Shown in pieces: positions 11,326-19,910 of a stretch of 43,977 bases of DNA (positions are counted from its first letter, which is position 1; each line of letters opens with the position of its first letter). A program made the translations under genes and the position numbers. The notes below the pieces were generated by a model, which was not told the DNA's origin, did not search any database, and saw nothing but the letters and a program-made list of their open reading frames with translations. This stretch comes from Prasinococcaceae sp. CCMP 1430 (lineage: Eukaryota > Prasinodermophyta > Palmophyllophyceae > Prasinococcales > Prasinococcaceae): positions 86,029 to 130,005 of the forward strand of contig RQSC01000018.1 in the NCBI GenBank assembly GCA_013416795.1, given 5' to 3'.

Positions 11326-13241
11326 GTCGCGCGACGGCCAGCGGCGACGCGGAAACCGCCGTCGTCGAGGGGGCACAGCAGGGGCAGCGGGGCGAGCAGC
11401 GCAAGCAGGGGAAGAAGCAGCAGGGCAGCAAGGGCGGCAAGGGCGGCAAGGCGGCCGCCGAGGCGGAGGCGAAGCCGGTGGTGCCCGTGGAGCTGCCCAC
11501 CAACGAGTCGAGCGACCGCCTGCTGAGGCTGCGCCACACGAGCTCGCACGTGATGGCCATGGCCGTGCAGAAGCTCTACCCCGGCGCGCAGGTGACCATC
11601 GGCCCGTGGATCGACAACGGCTTCTACTACGACTTCGACGTGCCCGAGGGCACCGAGCTCAACCTCAAGAAGATCAAGAAGCGGATGGACCGCATCATCG
11701 CGCAGAAGCTGCCGCTCGTGCGCGAGGAGGTCAGCCGCGAGGAGGCGCGCGCGCGCATCACCGCGCTGGGCGAGCCCTACAAGCTCGAGATCCTCGACTC
11801 CATCGAGTCGGAGCCCATCACCATCTACCACTGCGGCGACGAGTGGTGGGACCTGTGCGCCGGGCCGCACGTTGAGCACACGGGCGAGCTCAACAAGCAC
11901 ACCATCGCCCTGGAGAGCACGGCGGGCGCCTACTGGCGCGGCGACGCCGACAAGGCCATGCTGACGCGCATCTACGGCACGGCGTGGGAGACGCCCGAGC
12001 AGCTGGCGTACGCCGCGCACCTGCGCGAGGAGGCCGCGCGCCGCGACCACCGCGCGCTGGGCAAGGCGCTCGACCTGTTCTCCATCCAGCAGGAGAGCGC
12101 CGGCGGCGGCCTGGTCTTCTGGCACCCCAAGGGCGCGCTCATGCGCCACCAGATCGAGGACTACTGGAAGCAGATGCACTTCGCCGACGGCTACGAGCTG
12201 GTGTACACGCCGCACGTGGCCAAGCTCGACATGTGGAAGACGAGCGGCCACTTTGACTTCTACGCGGAGAACATGTTCGACCAGATGGCCATCGAGGACG
12301 AGACCTACCAGCTGCGCCCCATGAACTGCCCCTTCCACGTGGCCATCTACAAGTCGGCGCCGCGCTCCTACCGCCAGCTGCCGCTGCGCTGGGCGGAGCT
12401 GGGCACCGTGTACCGCTACGAGAAGAGCGGCACCATGCACGGCCTCTTCCGCGTGCGCGGCTTCACGCAGGACGACGCGCACATCTTCTGCCTGCCCGAG
12501 CAGATCGAGGGGGAGATCCTGCGCGTGCTCAACCTCACCGAGGCCATCCTCTCCAACTTCGGCTTCGAGAAGTACGAGATCAACCTCAGCACGCGGCCCG
12601 AGAAGAGCGTGGGCGAGGACGCCATCTGGGAGAAGGCCACCGCGGGCCTGGTGGCCGCGCTGGAGGCCAAGGGGTGGGACTACGTGGTGGACGAGGGCGG
12701 CGGCGCCTTCTACGGCCCCAAGATCGACCTCAAGATCCAGGACGCCATCGGGCGCAAGTGGCAGTGCTCGACCATCCAGCTTGACTTCAACCTGCCGGAG
12801 CGCTTCGACATGAGCTACGTCGACAGCACCGGCGCCAAGGAGCGCCCCATCATGATCCACCGCGCCATCTTCGGCTCGCTGGAGCGCTTCTTCGGCATCC
12901 TGGTCGAGAACTACGCCGGCGACTTCCCCATCTGGATGGCGCCCGAGCAGTGCCGGCTGCTGCCCGTCTCGGACGCCGCCGCGGCGTACGCCGAGGCGGT
13001 GGCCGCCAAGCTGCGCGCGCGGGGGGTGCGCGTGAGCGTCGGCGGCGGCGAGCGGCTCGCCAAGCTCATCCGCAACGCCGAGATTGCCAAGGTGCCCGTG
13101 GTGGGCGTCGTCGGCGCGCGCGACGAGGAGGCGGGCGAGGTCAGCGTGCGCACACGCGCGGACGGCGAGCTCGGCGCGCTCAAGGTGGACGAGCTCGTCG
13201 AGCGACTGGCGGCGGCGGCGACGAGCAAGGGCGCGTTCTGA
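11326..13241 (+). CDS. threonyl-tRNA synthetase, organellar (bacterial-type), 5' incomplete
   Basis: Charges tRNA-Thr, probably in plastid and/or mitochondrion. The open frame from an acceptor-like CAG at 11323-11325 to TGA 13239 gives about 638 residues. It has a Gln/Lys/Gly-rich linker, then LPTNESSDRLLRLRHTSSH and the editing/SAD domain (YHCGDEWWDLCAGPHVEHTG). The class II core shows motif 2 (YRYEKSGTMHGLFRVRGFTQ) and motif 3 (HRAIFGSLERFFGILVE). Zn ligands are Cys in MNCPFH, His in DDAHIF and His in MIHRA. The C-terminal anticodon-binding domain is complete. No TGS domain is seen, as in plant organellar ThrRS. There is no ATG in frame between the upstream stop (11277) and the start of homology, so a 5' exon with start and transit peptide must lie upstream, likely in the gap. 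Confidence 0.93.
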
Positions 13242-14565
13242 GCCGCCCGGGTGGGGGGGGGGCGAAAGGCGCCGCAGGCGAGGCGGGGCGAGGCGAGGCC
13301 AGCTGGAGCGCGCGCGCGGCCTGCGGTCGCGCGGTGGGGAGCGCCCGGCGCGCACCCACAGTACCATAACCATATCCTGTTTGTTTTCTCCCTCGTCGAG
13401 CGCCTGCGCCTGCGCGCCGGTGGCTTGGCGCGGGCGGGCGCCGCGCGGGCGAACCGAACCCCAGCCGAATCCATACAGAGCCTCTGCAGCAGGAAACTGA
13501 CGAAAAGGGGCCGCCCGGTTTCGATGCGGGGTGCCTCATCAGATCAGCGGACGCGCCGCCCCGCAGCGGGCACCGCGGCGCATCATGGATGGGGGCCGCG
13601 CGCTCGGTCGGGGAACGCGCGCATGCAATTCCATATCAAAAAAAAAAAGAGCGCGGACGGTCGCGCGCGCGGCCGCAAAAAAATAAGGACAGCAAAAAAC
13701 CAGCCTCACGCGGTCTTCCAGTGTAGTCACGCAACACAGTACTAACCGCGCCGAATCAGGCTTAACTAGCAGGGATCGGACGTGTCCTGGTGCTTTCCTG
13801 ATCGTATGAAGGCTGGATGGCAGCGGAGCGAAAATGTCGGTATATGAATGTGTCGTTTCAGTACTTCCGATTGATACGAGCGTGGGGAGCGACTCGTCGC
13901 GGGGCGAGCATCTGGCTTACTGCTGTACCTCCCCGAGTCTGCGCGTCCCGGCGATGGCGGGCGGCTGGCCCCTTCCGCCCGCCTTGGGATGCCGTCGGGC
14001 CGGCCAGCGGCCGCGCCCCGGCCGCGGCCGACGGTCGGGGAACGCCCCGGGCGGACGTCGCCCCCCCCCCCGCCCCCCCTTCCCCCTGTGCGCGCTCGCG
14101 CTCGCTCGTGCACGTCTGGCGCCCCCGGGGAAGGCGGGCCGCTCGCTCGCTCGCGCCGTACGAACACGAGCGCGAACGCGCGCTCGCCCGCGCCCCCCCC
14201 TCCCCCCCTCCCATCTCTTTGAACGAGGACTCATCTCCGATGGAAAAAAAGAATGGCCGTGTCGACTCGAATCATCTCAGACACGCGCTTGTGCCCACGG
14301 GCGACGCAGACACAGCTGAACGTCCCCCGACGCGACGTTTTTTTTTGAAAATACAACACACACAGGGTCACACACACGCCATCCTTTTTCTGTCGGCGTG
14401 CAGAGGCAGGGCCTGCGCGCGCGCCGCCGCCGGCAGGCAGCTTCGCAGGCCGAGTTTTTTTTATTTTTATTTTTTTATTTTTTTGGGCGATGAAAAGGGC
14501 GTCCAGCAATGCGGTTTGACGTCGGTTTTGGCGTGCGCGGAAAAAAAAACGCAAAAAGGAAGGCC
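13242..14565. other. intergenic region, low complexity
   Basis: I see no protein gene here. It contains A-rich tracts (13636-13650, 13676-13700), C-runs around 14060-14090 and 14185-14210, and a T/A-rich patch at about 14455-14485. A few AT-richer words near 13780-13880 break the GC background. The open frames on both strands are low-complexity Arg/Pro/Ala text. Confidence 0.5.
14541..14557 (-). terminator. poly-T Pol III terminators of the tRNA gene
   Basis: Read on the minus strand, the tRNA 3' end (14566) is followed after 8 bases by T5 (14557-14553) and then by T9 (14549-14541), the standard RNA polymerase III stop signal. Confidence 0.75.
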
Positions 14566-14708
14566 TGTCCCACGCGGGGCTCGAACCCGCGGCTTGGAGC
14601 TTTTTCGAACGAATCGCAAAGATTTCGGGGTCATAAGGCTCCCAGTGAAGGACCCGGATGCGGCGAGAAAACGATCGGGGTCGCTCTGACCAACTGAGTT
14701 AGTGGGAC
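14566..14708 (-). tRNA. tRNA-Ile(UAU), apparently with two introns
   Basis: Both ends of a tRNA are clear: GTCCCAC (14708-14702) pairs with GTGGGAC (14573-14567), discriminator A at 14566. The A-box is TAACTCAGTTGG and the B-box GGTTCGAGCCC, in T-arm GCGGG/CCCGC. The exons that fold canonically are 14708-14684, 14644-14633 and 14602-14566 (74 nt). They give D-stem ACTC/GAGT, anticodon stem GGAGC/GCTCC, loop CTTATAA and anticodon TAT, so isoleucine. This requires a 30-nt intron (14603-14632) next to the anticodon, close to the usual 37/38 site, and a 39-nt intron (14645-14683) in the 3' D-stem strand. The second contains a GACCC/GGGTC helix. Exact cut sites are uncertain by 1-2 nt. A degenerate tRNA with an insertion is the alternative. 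Confidence 0.8.
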
Positions 14709-15639
14709 GCGGACGGCGGCGGCGTAAAGGCCGCGAAACATCCGGGACCTGGAAAACTCAGCGCCCAGACCGCGCGCGGCAGCGACGCCGCAGCTTTCCA
14801 ATGGACAAGAGAGTTTAGGTTTGGGAAACTTATGGGGATACAAACGTGCTCACTTTTCATGTCAAAGTGAACGCACGCGGACGTCCTAACCCTTCCATGA
14901 ACCCCAACTTGCCGCGATGCGGCGCGCCTGTCGGGGTGCTCGCCCGTGGGTAAAAATTATATGGATTTAACAGGAGCGTGTTCTTGTGGTGTGCGGCGCG
15001 CCGTGCTGCGCGCGGCGCGCGATCCGCGCGCGCGGGGATCTCCATCGGGGGGCAGGGAGAGGCCCACGCGCGCCGATCGGCTGCGAAAAACGGCGCCGCG
15101 CGGCGGGGGAGGGCCCAGCGGGCGCGGCGCCCGCTTCGTCCGCGCGAGGGCCCGCGGAGCGCACGAGCGAAACGGCGCGCCACCCGCGAGGTAGCGTGGT
15201 CCGGCGCAAGGCGCCGGGGGGGCGTTGCACGGGACGCGCGGGCATGAAAGTCATCCGTTTCCCGTTCCGTTCCGGCGGGCGACGGCCGGCGGCGACGGCG
15301 GCGGTGCTGCTGCAGATGCCGCGGCGGCGGCTCGCAGTGGCGCGCCGCCGCGCGCGTATGGCGTCGTTTGGCGCCATCAGGACGCACCGGCACGTCGCGG
15401 AGCCGCGCGGGGAAACGCACGTTGACCGCGGGACCCGCGCCGCCCCGCGACGGTGTGTGGGTGTGGGTGCGGGTGTGGGTGTGGGGCGGGCCGGTTGGGG
15501 GAGGGGAGGGGGGCTTGGGGGCTTGGGGGGGGGGGGAGGGCGTGTTCCGGATGGCAGGGGTCGCGGCTGACAGGCCAAGCGCTGCTCGGCTCTTGGCGCC
15601 ACTCTGCCGCTGGGTTCCGTCCCTGCGCAGATCGCGGCC
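14709..15639. other. intergenic region upstream of the DHYPHYP-protein gene
   Basis: No gene is supported. It includes an AT-richer patch at 14800-14990 (ATGTCAAAGTGAACG, AAAAATTATATGG), possibly core promoter or UTR, then Arg-rich GC sequence and a GTGTGGGTGTGGG run at 15455-15485 followed by G-rich runs to 15540. The CDS start at 15640 is preceded by CTGCGCAG, so a non-coding 5' exon is conceivable. Confidence 0.45.
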
Positions 15640-17574
15640 ATGCCCGCGATGTCGCGCACCGCGCTCATCGGCGCCGTGTGCGCCGCAGGCGTCGCGTGCG
15701 CGTCCGCCGAGTACTACGCGTACAACACCACCGCCCCTACGGACGGCGTCGATGTGTGGGCGCTCCTCGCCTCTTTCGATCCGGCCTGCCCGCGGGACTG
15801 CGCCAACAGCAACCGGGACGCCAGGACTTACGGGGTCCCGCGGTGCGAAGACGACCAGGAGGAGTTCGGCATCGCGTGCCGCACGCACTTTTGCTACGAC
15901 TTGCTTACAGTCGTTGCGGAGATGGACCCCGCCCCCTTCCGTGAGGCCGGCCATGGCGAGTTGATTGATGCTCTCCCCTGGTTCATGAATGCGTGCGATC
16001 CGGAGGGTGCGGGTGAGCTCGGCGAGTGCCCCAAGGGGAAGCAGCTCGACATGATGGCCGACAACGTCTTCGACAGCTGCCAGAAGGACTGCTCGTTCGA
16101 CAAGAAGGAGGCCAAGCAGCTTGGCATCCCGAAGTGCTCCAAGGGGGACGAGGAGTACGGCGACAAGTGCTTCCTCGACCCTGCGTGCGGCTTCGCCTTC
16201 GCCGAGATCCTGCCCCACGTCCATTGCCTGGACCAGGAAGTTTCCGAGGCCGGCGAAGCGGTCTTGAATGCGTGCGGCTTCGGAGACGCCGATTATTATG
16301 AGGACGACGAGGACTACGTGGCAAGCGGCGAGAGCTACTGCGAGGAGTCGGACTTCAACAAGAAGGATTGCAAGTCGCAGCCGATATGCTCGTGGCATGA
16401 CGGCGAGTGCTGGTTCAGCGGCAGCGATGAGCACCACCCCTACGAAGACCACTACCCGCACTACCCGGAGGACGACCACTACCCGCACTACCCGGAGTAC
16501 CCGCAGGACGACCACTACCCGCACTACCCGCAGGACGACCACTACCCTCACTACCCGGAGTACCCGGAGGACGACCACTACCCGCACTACCCGGAGTACC
16601 CGCAGGACGACCACTACCCGCACTACCCGGAGGACGACCACTACCCGCACTACCCGCACTACCCGGAGGACGACCACTACCCGTACAACAACTACACTGG
16701 GTACGACGACCACTACCCGTACGACGACCACTACCCGTACAGCAACTACACTGGGTACGACATCCCCTACCCGTACTACCCGGATGAGGACCACCACGAC
16801 GACCACCACGACGACCACCACGACGCCCCGTGCCCCAAGAACAAGCATATCGAGCCGCTCGTCGACGCCTTCTTTGAGAGCTGCATGCCTGACTGCGCCG
16901 CGAGCAAGAGCGAGGCCAAGGAGCTGGGCATCCCTAAGTGCTCGAAGGGCGAGGAGCAGTACGGCGGCGGGTGCTACCAGGACCCCGATTGCTTCGCCGC
17001 CATCTACGAGATTCTGCCCGTTGCGCACTGCCTTCCCGAGGAATTTGGTGACATCGCCGAGCCCATCGCGATCGCGTGCGGGTTCGTTCCCCCCGAGGAG
17101 GACCATGATGACCACCACGACGACCACGACGACCACTACCCCCACGACGACCACTACCCCCACGACGACCACTACCCGCACTACCCGGAGGACGACCACT
17201 ACCCGTACTACTCCCACTGCGACGGCCTCTCGAAGAAGAAGTGCGGCAAGGAGGATGGCTGCGTCTACGAGAACAAGATGTGCATGGAGGAGCCGCACGA
17301 CGACCACTACCCGCACTACTCCCACTGCGACGGCCTCTCGAAGAAGAAGTGCGGCAAGGAGGATGGCTGCGTCTACAAGAACAAGATGTGCATGGAGGAG
17401 CCGCCGATGCCGGTGAAGGAGTCCAAGAAGGAGTCCAAGAAGGAGTCCAAGAAGGAGTCCAAGAAGGAGTCCAAGAAGAAGGAGTCCAAGAAGAAGTCCA
17501 AGAAGGAGAAGTCCAAGAAGAAGGACAAGTCCAAGAAGAAGGACAAGAAGAAGAAGTCCAAGAAGAAGAACTAA
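15640..17574 (+). CDS. secreted Cys-domain protein with Asp-His-Tyr-Pro repeats and Lys-Ser tail
   Basis: Single-exon frame of 644 aa. The N-terminus MPAMSRTALIGAVCAAGVACASA-EYY is a signal peptide with a plausible cut after ASA. Three related Cys domains follow (about residues 45-115, 130-208, 405-480). Two of them share the core SCxxDCxxxKxEAKxLGIPKCSKG and the ending CGF; the first is more diverged. Between domains 2 and 3 (about residues 265-370) lie about a dozen tandem units of the form DDHYPHYPE/Q; DDHYPH units recur near 495-520. Three copies of a four-Cys module (for example SHCDGLSKKKCGKEDGCVY) occur. The C-terminus is KESKK repeats merging into KSKKKDK. No known family is recognised. 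Dense Tyr/His/Asp suggests metal binding or DOPA-like cross-linking, and the Lys-Ser tail recalls silaffin-type or anion-binding peptides. These are inferences; an extracellular matrix, scale or adhesive role is the working guess. Confidence 0.88.
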   Translation: MPAMSRTALIGAVCAAGVACASAEYYAYNTTAPTDGVDVWALLASFDPACPRDCANSNRDARTYGVPRCEDDQEEFGIACRTHFCYDLLTVVAEMDPAPFREAGHGELIDALPWFMNACDPEGAGELGECPKGKQLDMMADNVFDSCQKDCSFDKKEAKQLGIPKCSKGDEEYGDKCFLDPACGFAFAEILPHVHCLDQEVSEAGEAVLNACGFGDADYYEDDEDYVASGESYCEESDFNKKDCKSQPICSWHDGECWFSGSDEHHPYEDHYPHYPEDDHYPHYPEYPQDDHYPHYPQDDHYPHYPEYPEDDHYPHYPEYPQDDHYPHYPEDDHYPHYPHYPEDDHYPYNNYTGYDDHYPYDDHYPYSNYTGYDIPYPYYPDEDHHDDHHDDHHDAPCPKNKHIEPLVDAFFESCMPDCAASKSEAKELGIPKCSKGEEQYGGGCYQDPDCFAAIYEILPVAHCLPEEFGDIAEPIAIACGFVPPEEDHDDHHDDHDDHYPHDDHYPHDDHYPHYPEDDHYPYYSHCDGLSKKKCGKEDGCVYENKMCMEEPHDDHYPHYSHCDGLSKKKCGKEDGCVYKNKMCMEEPPMPVKESKKESKKESKKESKKESKKKESKKKSKKEKSKKKDKSKKKDKKKKSKKKN

Positions 17575-17792
17575 GCTTGAGACCAGTCATCCAACCCTCT
17601 AGAGAATGGTCGCGTCCTAGCCTGCCTCGCCAAGTAACAGGACACGCATGCGGCCGCGCGTGTTTATTCGATCCGCGCGTCCAGATGCGCGCGCGCGGGC
17701 CGCGTCCGCCCCTGTGATGACACGGGAATTACTACCAAGGCGCGCCCGCCGCGCGCCCGCGCGCGCAGACGCGGCACGTCACTTGCCTCGCC

Positions 17793-19216
17793 CTACGGCC
17801 GCGTGTCGCCCCTGATGATCGAGCACACCGAGTTGCCCACGCCCGTAGCGCTCACGGCCAGGCCGACGAGGAGCATGAGGGCGGCCGTGCGCGAGCGCGC
17901 GGGCGCCGAGCGCAGTGCGCACAGGGCCGGCATGAGGAAGCCGATGACAACCGACACGGTCGAGCCCACGAAGGAGAAGGCGATCCATATGTTTGGGATC
18001 GCCAGCGAGGCGCCCAGCGCGAGCGCCACCAGCGCCACCGACAGCGCTAGCCGCGGCGCCGCGGCGAGGTCGGCCGCGCCTTTGCGGCCGCGCCACACGC
18101 TCGCGACGACCGCCTCGCGTACCTCCCAATTTATGGCCGTGTACGTGCACACCAAGCTGCAGCTGTAGCCGATCTTCACCGCACACGCCAGCTCCTTGGC
18201 GAAGGGCACCAGCGCGGTGAGCCGGGCGTCCGACAGGTTGGAGAGCGCGTCGTCCATCGTGTCCTCCCCGAAGACCAGGTACGCCGCGGCCGCGGTGAGC
18301 ACGTACACGGCGCACGCCGCGAGGAGCGCCCGGCGCACGGCGGCGCCGACGCGGCCGCGCTCGTCCGGTGCGAGCGCCGCGCGCAGCGCGTGCACGTTGT
18401 AGTGGCACACGTACGAGTTCATCATCACCGCGAACACCGTGAGCTCGCCGACGACGTCCCCCGCCACCGAGGAGCCTTTGGCGAACTCGGGGAAGAGGCG
18501 CACGCCCTTGGACAGTGGCGAGTCGGCCCCGAGGGCGAGGCTCCGGGCGCAAAGCGCCACCATGGTGGCCACGAAGAGCGCCATGAGCGCCGCGCTGGCG
18601 TACGAGGCGAAGCGCAGCGTTTCGATCCTTTTGACGGAGGTGAGGGGCACCACGAGGGCGAAGGCGACCGCCGACACCACCAGCGGGCGGCTGTTGGACC
18701 ACGCGGGGGCGCCCAGAGCGGCGAGCGCGCCCTCCGCGCCGCGCGCGCCCGCCAGGCAGTCGCCAACGATAATGAGGTACACTACGCACAGCCCCAGGTT
18801 GTTGACGACCACGCAGGCACGCAGCACCGACGCCGCGGCGGGGCCCAGCGCGCGCCGTACCGTCTCGGCGTACGTCCGACCCCCGTTGGCCTCGGTGGCA
18901 CTCAGCAGCAGGCCGACCGTCACGTCGGCGACGAGCGCCACCAAAACAATGGCCAGCACGCCCGGGACGACGCCCAGCACTTTGAGCACCGCGGGCAGCG
19001 ACATTATGCCCGCGCCGAGTACCGTGTTGAGCAGCACGAAGACGGTCGCGCCGAACGTCGAGTGCTTCGACGGCGACGGCGACGACGCGAGCAGCGGCAG
19101 CCGCTCGCCGCCGCCCGCGGCCACGGAGGGGGCGGCCGAGCCGGCGCGCTGCCGCCAGGCGGCGCCATATCGCGCGCCACCCGCAGGGCGCGCGCGCGCG
19201 CGCGCGTCGGTCCGCG
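17793..19216 (-). CDS. SLC38/AAAP-type amino-acid transporter
   Basis: Polytopic membrane carrier of the amino acid/auxin permease superfamily. FGATVFVLLNTVLGAGIMSLP is the classic first membrane helix of the SLC38 group (the G-A-G-I unwound segment). About ten further hydrophobic segments follow, including VVVNNLGLCVVYLIIVGD, SYVCHYNVHAL and VYVLTAAAAYLVFGED, ending IIRGDTRP. An SLC38-like LPLL motif precedes helix 1. Homology starts near 19110, but no ATG is in frame close by. The frame continues through GT/CA microsatellite DNA, so the first exon is probably separate. A CACACTAG acceptor-like site lies at 19217-19220 and an ATG at 19643 (MCGHCD...) is one candidate start. Substrate is not predictable. 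Could act at plasma membrane, vacuole or plastid. Confidence 0.88.
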
Positions 19217-19910
19217 CTAGTGTGTGCGTGTGCGGTGGTGGCACTTCGGTGTGGTGTGGTGTGGTGTGGTGTGTGGTGTGGTGTGTGGTGTGTGTGTGTG
19301 TGGGGCGCAGTGTGTGTGTTGTTGGCTTCTTGCTGGGGCTGCCTGCGGCGGACTGCTGCCTGCGGCGGGCTGCCTGCTGAGGCTGCCTGCGAGGGCGCGC
19401 CGCGCAGCCCGCGAGCGCGGCAGGTGCGCGTGCAGTGTGGTGCCCCAGGCCCTCGAGGGTGTCTACGCATGCATGCACCCTCACGCGTGTGCCCCCCTCC
19501 GTTACACCCTCCCCGCCGCGCTGGTGTTTGTCAATGTTTAGTGTGTGTGTGTGTGAGCGCCGCCCTCCCCCCCCCCCCCGGCCCGTCGCCGGGTCATGCG
19601 TCCCGCGTACCGTCCCATGATGCATATCGCAGTGACCGCACATGGTATCGTCGAGCCGCTGGCGAGCTGCGGCGTAAAAAAAAAAAAGCACGTCAAATCG
19701 AACGCGCGCTTTAGCAGGCCACTTCGGAGCGCGCTCGGGCGCCGCCGCTTCCCTGCGGCCCGGGGGAACGCGAACGCGACGCAGCGCCGCGGCGAGAGGA
19801 CGCGGGCGCCCGCGCTGGCGCGGGCGCGCGCGCAGGCGTGCTCGCGTGGCTCGCAGGAGCGCTCTCCGTATCGATACATCGAGCGCGGCTGCGCGCGCCG
19901 GCGTCGTCGC
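19217..19910. other. 5' region of transporter with GT/CA microsatellite
   Basis: Holds an interrupted GT-rich microsatellite (about 19221-19320, with TGTGG and TGTGTGTG words), a GCCTGC-repeat patch at 19340-19390, a C-run at 19568-19580 and an A11 run near 19677-19688. The first exon of the transporter probably lies here on the minus strand. Nothing else is supported. The GT77-like gene ends at 19911 on the same strand. Confidence 0.45.

Noticed and set aside
8902-11376. 824-codon minus frame through the N gap, and the 492-codon plus frame 10048-11526
   Set aside because: Both are other-frame readings of PUS7, the repeats and the Ns. Composition is Arg/Ala/Gly-rich and only the PLAT stretch of the plus frame is credible.
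11326-13241. Bacterial contamination as source of ThrRS
   Set aside because: Flanked by intron-bearing eukaryotic genes, and closest by eye to plant organellar ThrRS; bacterial-type origin is expected for an organelle enzyme.
11214-13373. 719-codon minus frame opposite ThrRS
   Set aside because: Exact antisense of a strongly conserved synthetase; open only because of GC-rich codon usage.
14857-17325. 822-codon minus frame rich in Val (VVVVRVV)
   Set aside because: Antisense of the DDHYPHYP repeats; the plus strand has signal peptide, Cys domains and a natural stop.
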